A DNA stretch of 18,865 nucleotides from an uncultured Bacteroidota bacterium (lineage in GTDB: Bacteria > Bacteroidota > Bacteroidia > 2-12-FULL-35-15), in the NCBI GenBank assembly GCA_903881065.1, contig CAIRRW010000146.1, positions 1 to 18,865 of the forward strand, given 5' to 3'. Below are positions 16,156-18,865 of this stretch, piece after piece. A program made the translations under genes and the position numbers. Each line of letters begins with the position of its first letter. Positions within the stretch are counted from its first letter, which is position 1. The notes beneath the pieces are model-generated. The model did no database searches. It had not been told where the DNA came from and worked only from the letters and a program-made list of their open reading frames with translations.

Positions 16156-17802
16156 ATGAAAAATATTTCCCTTTTACTGCTGTGCCTGTTTATTTCAATC
16201 ATTTCTTTTGCACAAAGACCTGATGAAAAACCCGCTAAACTTTTACCATTAATTCCATTGCCAAAGGAGATGACTCCTTCCAATGATGAATTTATTTTGA
16301 CGGATAAAACCAAGATAATCTTAACCAATGAAAAGTTCAAACCGGAAGTAAATTATCTTAATGGTTATTTAAAAACACATTATGATTTGGAGTTGCAGGT
16401 TGTTTCTAATATGCCTTCCGACGGTAATTATATAATGATTGCACAGCCTGATTTTGAAGCTGGTTGGTTGGAGAATTATGATTTGACAATGAATCAGAAT
16501 CAGATTGTTTTTATTGCTGAAGGAAATGCGGGTTTGTTTTATGGCATAGAAACTTTGATTCAGTTGATGCCTTTGGAAAAAACAAAGGAGATTAAAATAT
16601 CCTGTGCAGAGATAAAGGATTCGCCACGCTATCAATGGCGAGGCATGCACTTGGATTGCAGCCGTCACTTTTTCAGTAAAGAGGAAGTGAAAAAGTATAT
16701 TGATTATCTGGCAATGTATAAGTTCAATGTATTTCATTGGCATTTAGTTGATGATCAGGGTTGGAGAATTGAGATTAATAAATATCCATTGCTTACAAAA
16801 ATAGGATCGCAACGGAAGGAAACAATAATTGGTAAACCAGCATGGGATAAGGACGGCAAACCTTCGAACGATGATAAATATGATGGCACTCCGTATGGTG
16901 GATTTTATAACCAGAATGATATAAAGGAAATAGTAGCTTATGCTCAGGTAAGACATATTACTGTTGTTCCGGAAATAGAAATGCCCGGACATTCATTAGC
17001 TGCTCTTGCTGCTTATCCGCAGTATTCATGTACTGGTGGACCGTTTGAAACGTATACTAAATGGGGCGTTTCGGATGATGTGTATTGCGCTGGCAATGAT
17101 TCTACGTTTTTATTTCTTCAAAATATTTTAACTGAAGTGTGTGATTTGTTCCCTGGAAAATATATTCATATTGGCGGTGATGAATGTTTGAAAGAGCGTT
17201 GGAAGGCTTGTGCTAAATGTCAGAAAAGAATTGTTGATGAAAAGTTGAAGGATGAAAATGAATTGCAGAGTTATTTTATTACTCGAATTGAAAAGTATTT
17301 GAATTCAAAAGGTAAACAAATTATTGGATGGGATGAAATATTGGATGGCGGACTTGCGCCAAATGCTGCTGTGATGAGTTGGAGGGGAATTAAGGGAGGG
17401 ATAGCTGCTGCAAAACAAAAACACAATGTGGTGATGACACCCGGTAAGCCTTGCTACTTCGACCATTATCAGGCGAAAGATAAAACAAAGGAGCCGCTTG
17501 CAATTGGCGGATATAATCCGCTGGATTCAGTGTATGCGTACAACCCAAGCCCTAAAGGGCTTACGGAAGAAGAATCTAAATATATAATGGGAGCACAGGG
17601 GAATGTGTGGACGGAATATATTACTGATTTCTCGAAAGTAGAATATATGAGTATGCCGAGAATGGCTGCTTTATCAGAAGCTTTATGGACTCCGGTGGAT
17701 AAAAAGAATTATAAGAATTTTGTTTCGAGATTAAAATTACATTCGAAAACACTGGATAAAATGAATGTAAATTATGCGAAACATTTTGTTACTCAGAAGT
17801 AG
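16156..17802 (+). CDS. Secreted beta-N-acetylhexosaminidase, GH20
   Basis: A 548-residue exported glycoside hydrolase of family 20 that removes terminal beta-linked GlcNAc or GalNAc from chito-oligosaccharides or glycans. It has a signal peptide (1-20, ending SFAQ), a GH20b-type N-terminal domain (about 30-150) and a (beta/alpha)8 catalytic domain from YQWRGMHLDCSRHFF (159-173). Key residues seen are Arg162, HWHLVDDQGWRIEI (194-207), MPGH (276-279), the catalytic pair Asp342-Glu343 in HIGGDECLK, and WTEY (485-488). The Asp-Glu pair is the hallmark of substrate-assisted catalysis. It starts 6 nt after the kinase stop, so it is the third gene of the operon, and it ends 94 nt before a strong terminator. 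It probably acts in the periplasm or outside the cell and feeds the importer. Confidence 0.96.
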   Translation: MKNISLLLLCLFISIISFAQRPDEKPAKLLPLIPLPKEMTPSNDEFILTDKTKIILTNEKFKPEVNYLNGYLKTHYDLELQVVSNMPSDGNYIMIAQPDFEAGWLENYDLTMNQNQIVFIAEGNAGLFYGIETLIQLMPLEKTKEIKISCAEIKDSPRYQWRGMHLDCSRHFFSKEEVKKYIDYLAMYKFNVFHWHLVDDQGWRIEINKYPLLTKIGSQRKETIIGKPAWDKDGKPSNDDKYDGTPYGGFYNQNDIKEIVAYAQVRHITVVPEIEMPGHSLAALAAYPQYSCTGGPFETYTKWGVSDDVYCAGNDSTFLFLQNILTEVCDLFPGKYIHIGGDECLKERWKACAKCQKRIVDEKLKDENELQSYFITRIEKYLNSKGKQIIGWDEILDGGLAPNAAVMSWRGIKGGIAAAKQKHNVVMTPGKPCYFDHYQAKDKTKEPLAIGGYNPLDSVYAYNPSPKGLTEEESKYIMGAQGNVWTEYITDFSKVEYMSMPRMAALSEALWTPVDKKNYKNFVSRLKLHSKTLDKMNVNYAKHFVTQK

Positions 17803-17896
17803 ATATATAGTATAGTTTAAAGTTAAAAAGTCCAAAGTCCAAAGTTAGCTGTGTGTGTGTTACCGCAGAGAACGCAGAATTTCAAAGAGAAAATGA

Positions 17897-17926
17897 AAAG
17901 AGCTTCGTAGAAATACGGAGCTTTTT
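17897..17926 (+). terminator. Terminator of the GlcNAc operon
   Basis: AGCTTCGTA pairs with TACGGAGCT (one T-G wobble) around a GAAA loop (17910-17913). The stem extends outward through a G-T wobble and three A-T pairs into a T-rich tail that continues to about 17934. It lies 94 nt after the hexosaminidase stop. The core CGTA-GAAA-TACG equals that of the terminator at 1780-1811. Confidence 0.9.
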
Positions 17927-17970
17927 GTTTTTATTTAAGGCAATAAAAGCGGAAATCAAGCTCCAAAAGT

Positions 17971-18264
17971 TCAAAACCAGCTATCGGCGATCCAAAACCA
18001 GCTACCTCTGATCCAAAACTGGGTACGTGTGATCCAAAACCAGCTATCGGTGATGCAAAACTGGTTACGTGTGATCCAAAACTGGGTACGTGTGATTCAA
18101 AACCAGCTATCGGTGATTCAAAACCAGCTACCTCTGATCCAAAACTAGGTACGTGTGATTCAAAACTGGGTGCGTGTGATTCAAAACCAACTACCTCTGA
18201 TGCAAAACTGGGTACGTGTGATTCAAAACCAGCTAACGGTGATTAAAAACTAGGTATGTATGAT
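17971..18264. repeat. 21-bp tandem array, 14 units in three sequence classes
   Basis: Fourteen units of exactly 21 bases start at 17971 and repeat every 21 to 18244. Each begins with a variable base, then CAAAAC, and ends in GAT. The last 14-15 bases define three classes: A, CCAGCTATCGGTGAT; B, CCAGCTACCTCTGAT; C, CTGGGTACGTGTGAT. The order is A B C A C C A B C C B C A C, so C units are interspersed with A/B units in a roughly three-unit pattern. The first 13 units are open in one + frame as heptapeptides (SKPAIGD, SKPATSD, PKLGTCD); unit 14 opens with TAA. An A4 tract recurs every two helical turns. CCAG in A/B units and CTGG in C units are complementary. Confidence 0.95.
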
Positions 18265-18306
18265 GGAAAATGGAATAAGACCACTCCCTCTTTCCCTATC
18301 CTCGAT
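18251..18306. repeat. First copy of a 105-bp-spaced direct repeat
   Basis: This copy matches 18356-18411 at an offset of exactly 105 bp (five 21-bp units). The best-conserved part is TGGAATAAGACCACTCCC (18271 and 18376), which continues as a C/T-rich stretch ending in TCCTCGA. The 5' part includes the end of array unit 14, so the duplication took a piece of the array with it. Downstream, this copy runs into a TTCGACAAGCTCAATGACCG segment typical of dispersed intergenic repeats. Confidence 0.8.
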
Positions 18307-18355
18307 ACTTCGACATTTCGACAAGCTCAATGACCGAAGCTCAGGGTTACGAAAT

Positions 18356-18424
18356 TTGGTATGTGTACAGTATAATGGAATAAGACCACTCCCCCTTCCC
18401 CTCTCCTCGAAAAGAGGAGAGGGG
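18356..18424. repeat. Second copy of the direct repeat ending in an 11-bp palindrome
   Basis: The repeat copy (18356-18411) leads into a perfect inverted repeat, CCCCTCTCCTC (18398-18408) and GAGGAGAGGGG (18414-18424), with loop GAAAA. No T-run follows, so it is more like a REP-type palindrome than a terminator. In the first copy only the left arm survives, with changes. Confidence 0.8.
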
Positions 18425-18524
18425 TGACTGTGTGTGATGAAAGTACTTATTGTTGTGAATTGTTGATTTATTGGATTTAGTGGGGTAATTGGGTTAACTT
18501 GCTGATTCACTAAATAAATAAATT

Positions 18525-18764
18525 ATGGAAACGGCAGAAAAATTAAGTATTGGAAAAAAGATTGGTATGGAATTGTTGATGGAATTAGCCAATGACCATG
18601 GAAGGGATGCTTTTAACTTTCAGAATATATTGGATGAATGTAATAAGGATAATTTTAATACTGATCAGGAGGATTCTTCGATTACTCATAAAGACAATAT
18701 GAAGAAAAATTGTGTTAAAAGTGATGTGGCGGATAGGTTGAGGATTGCTTTTAGGAAGAAGTAA
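18525..18764 (+). CDS. Small hypothetical protein
   Basis: A 79-residue protein of unknown function that I do not recognise. It begins at an ATG after an A/T-rich leader (AAATAAATAAATT), has no signal peptide or membrane segment, and is highly charged with a basic tail (ADRLRIAFRKK). The first 25 residues (KLSIGKKIGMELLMELANDHG) look helical and amphipathic. The middle (DECNKDNFNTDQEDSSITHKDN) is polar and probably disordered. Codon use looks ordinary for the window, with a plausible A/T-rich third position, which supports real coding. It stands alone between repeat-rich blocks. A regulator or small binding protein is possible, but nothing in the sequence shows it. Confidence 0.55.
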   Translation: METAEKLSIGKKIGMELLMELANDHGRDAFNFQNILDECNKDNFNTDQEDSSITHKDNMKKNCVKSDVADRLRIAFRKK

Positions 18765-18781
18765 TTTCTTTTTCTTTTTCT

Positions 18782-18844
18782 TTTCAAGAAATCTTACACA
18801 CAAGCTGGCTCAAAGAGCTACTAGCTCTTTGCCCTGTCTTGAAA
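18782..18844. repeat. Nested inverted repeats at the right edge
   Basis: The inner arms CAAAGAGCTA (18811-18820) and TAGCTCTTTG (18822-18831) form a perfect palindrome around one base. The outer arms TTTCAAGA (18782-18789) and TCTTGAAA (18837-18844) pair around it. A pyrimidine run (TTTCTTTTTCTTTTTC) precedes the element, and the right side lacks a T-run. It may stop transcription of the small gene, or be a dispersed palindromic element. Confidence 0.7.
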
Positions 18845-18865
18845 CAAAAGAATGAATCTTAAGAC

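Larger units (their letters stand above)
17803..18524. other. 722-bp gene-free block with terminator, 21-bp array and palindromic repeats
   Basis: No gene is supported. The block holds a short AAAGTCC-type tandem repeat (17819-17847, three imperfect heptamers), a GT run (17850-17861), a terminator (17897-17926), a 14-unit 21-bp array (17971-18264), a 105-bp-spaced duplication (18251-18306 and 18356-18411) and an 11-bp-stem palindrome (18398-18424). One + strand frame stays open from 17947 to 18243 through the array but has no start codon. On the - strand, a possible 86-codon frame at 18250-18510 consists only of these repeats. Confidence 0.8.

Noticed and set aside
17971..18264. CRISPR array
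   Set aside because: Units are contiguous 21-mers with no unique spacers between repeats, and no cas gene is nearby.
18250..18510. 86-codon - strand open frame
   Set aside because: Made entirely of the 105-bp duplicate, the REP-like palindrome and other repeats; no coding signature.
1..18862. The 12-mer AATGAATCTTAA occurs at both ends (1-12 and 18851-18862), hinting at a circular molecule
   Set aside because: Twelve A/T-rich bases are too few to show a circular overlap, and the flanks do not continue to match.

Overview
The window looks like chromosomal DNA of a low-GC member of the Bacteroidota. The signs are TAnnTTTG-type -7 promoter elements, a TonB-dependent receptor paired with a DUF4249 lipoprotein, a TlpA-type thioredoxin protein, a FucP/NagP-type sugar transporter, no obvious Shine-Dalgarno sites, and very A+T-rich intergenic DNA. 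No phage, transposase, CRISPR array, rRNA or tRNA was seen.

Layout. (1) 2-994, + strand: a LuxE-like acyl-protein synthetase at the left edge. (2) 995-1855: a gene-free block with the C-terminal stub of an HNH endonuclease (- strand), then about 530 bp of sequence in 21-bp register, then a strong bidirectional hairpin terminator. (3) 1856-5888, - strand: an OafA-type acyltransferase and a GT-C-type membrane glycosyltransferase, both probably for surface glycans, then tyrS. (4) 6111-10333, + strand: a lipoprotein with two cytochrome c-like modules, a TonB-dependent receptor, and its DUF4249 lipoprotein partner. (5) 10430-12114, + strand: trxB and a YwqK/MORN-type repeat protein. (6) 12197-13639, - strand: a TlpA-like thioredoxin-fold protein, convergent with the previous pair across a shared terminator. 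(7) 13776-17802, + strand: a tight N-acetylglucosamine operon of importer, ROK kinase and secreted GH20 beta-hexosaminidase. (8) 17803-18524: a terminator, a 14-unit 21-bp tandem array, a 105-bp-spaced duplication and a palindromic repeat. (9) 18525-18764: a small unknown protein, followed by nested palindromes to the window edge.

How the genes work together. In the clearest unit, the hexosaminidase releases GlcNAc from chito-oligosaccharides or glycans, the transporter imports it and the ROK kinase phosphorylates it. The deacetylase and deaminase needed to finish the route are not here. The receptor/DUF4249 pair is a likely outer-membrane uptake unit of unknown substrate. The most unusual content is non-coding: two related 21-bp arrays, each just beyond an operon-end terminator, and three terminators that share a GAAA loop. 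TyrRS also lacks the first His of its HIGH motif.
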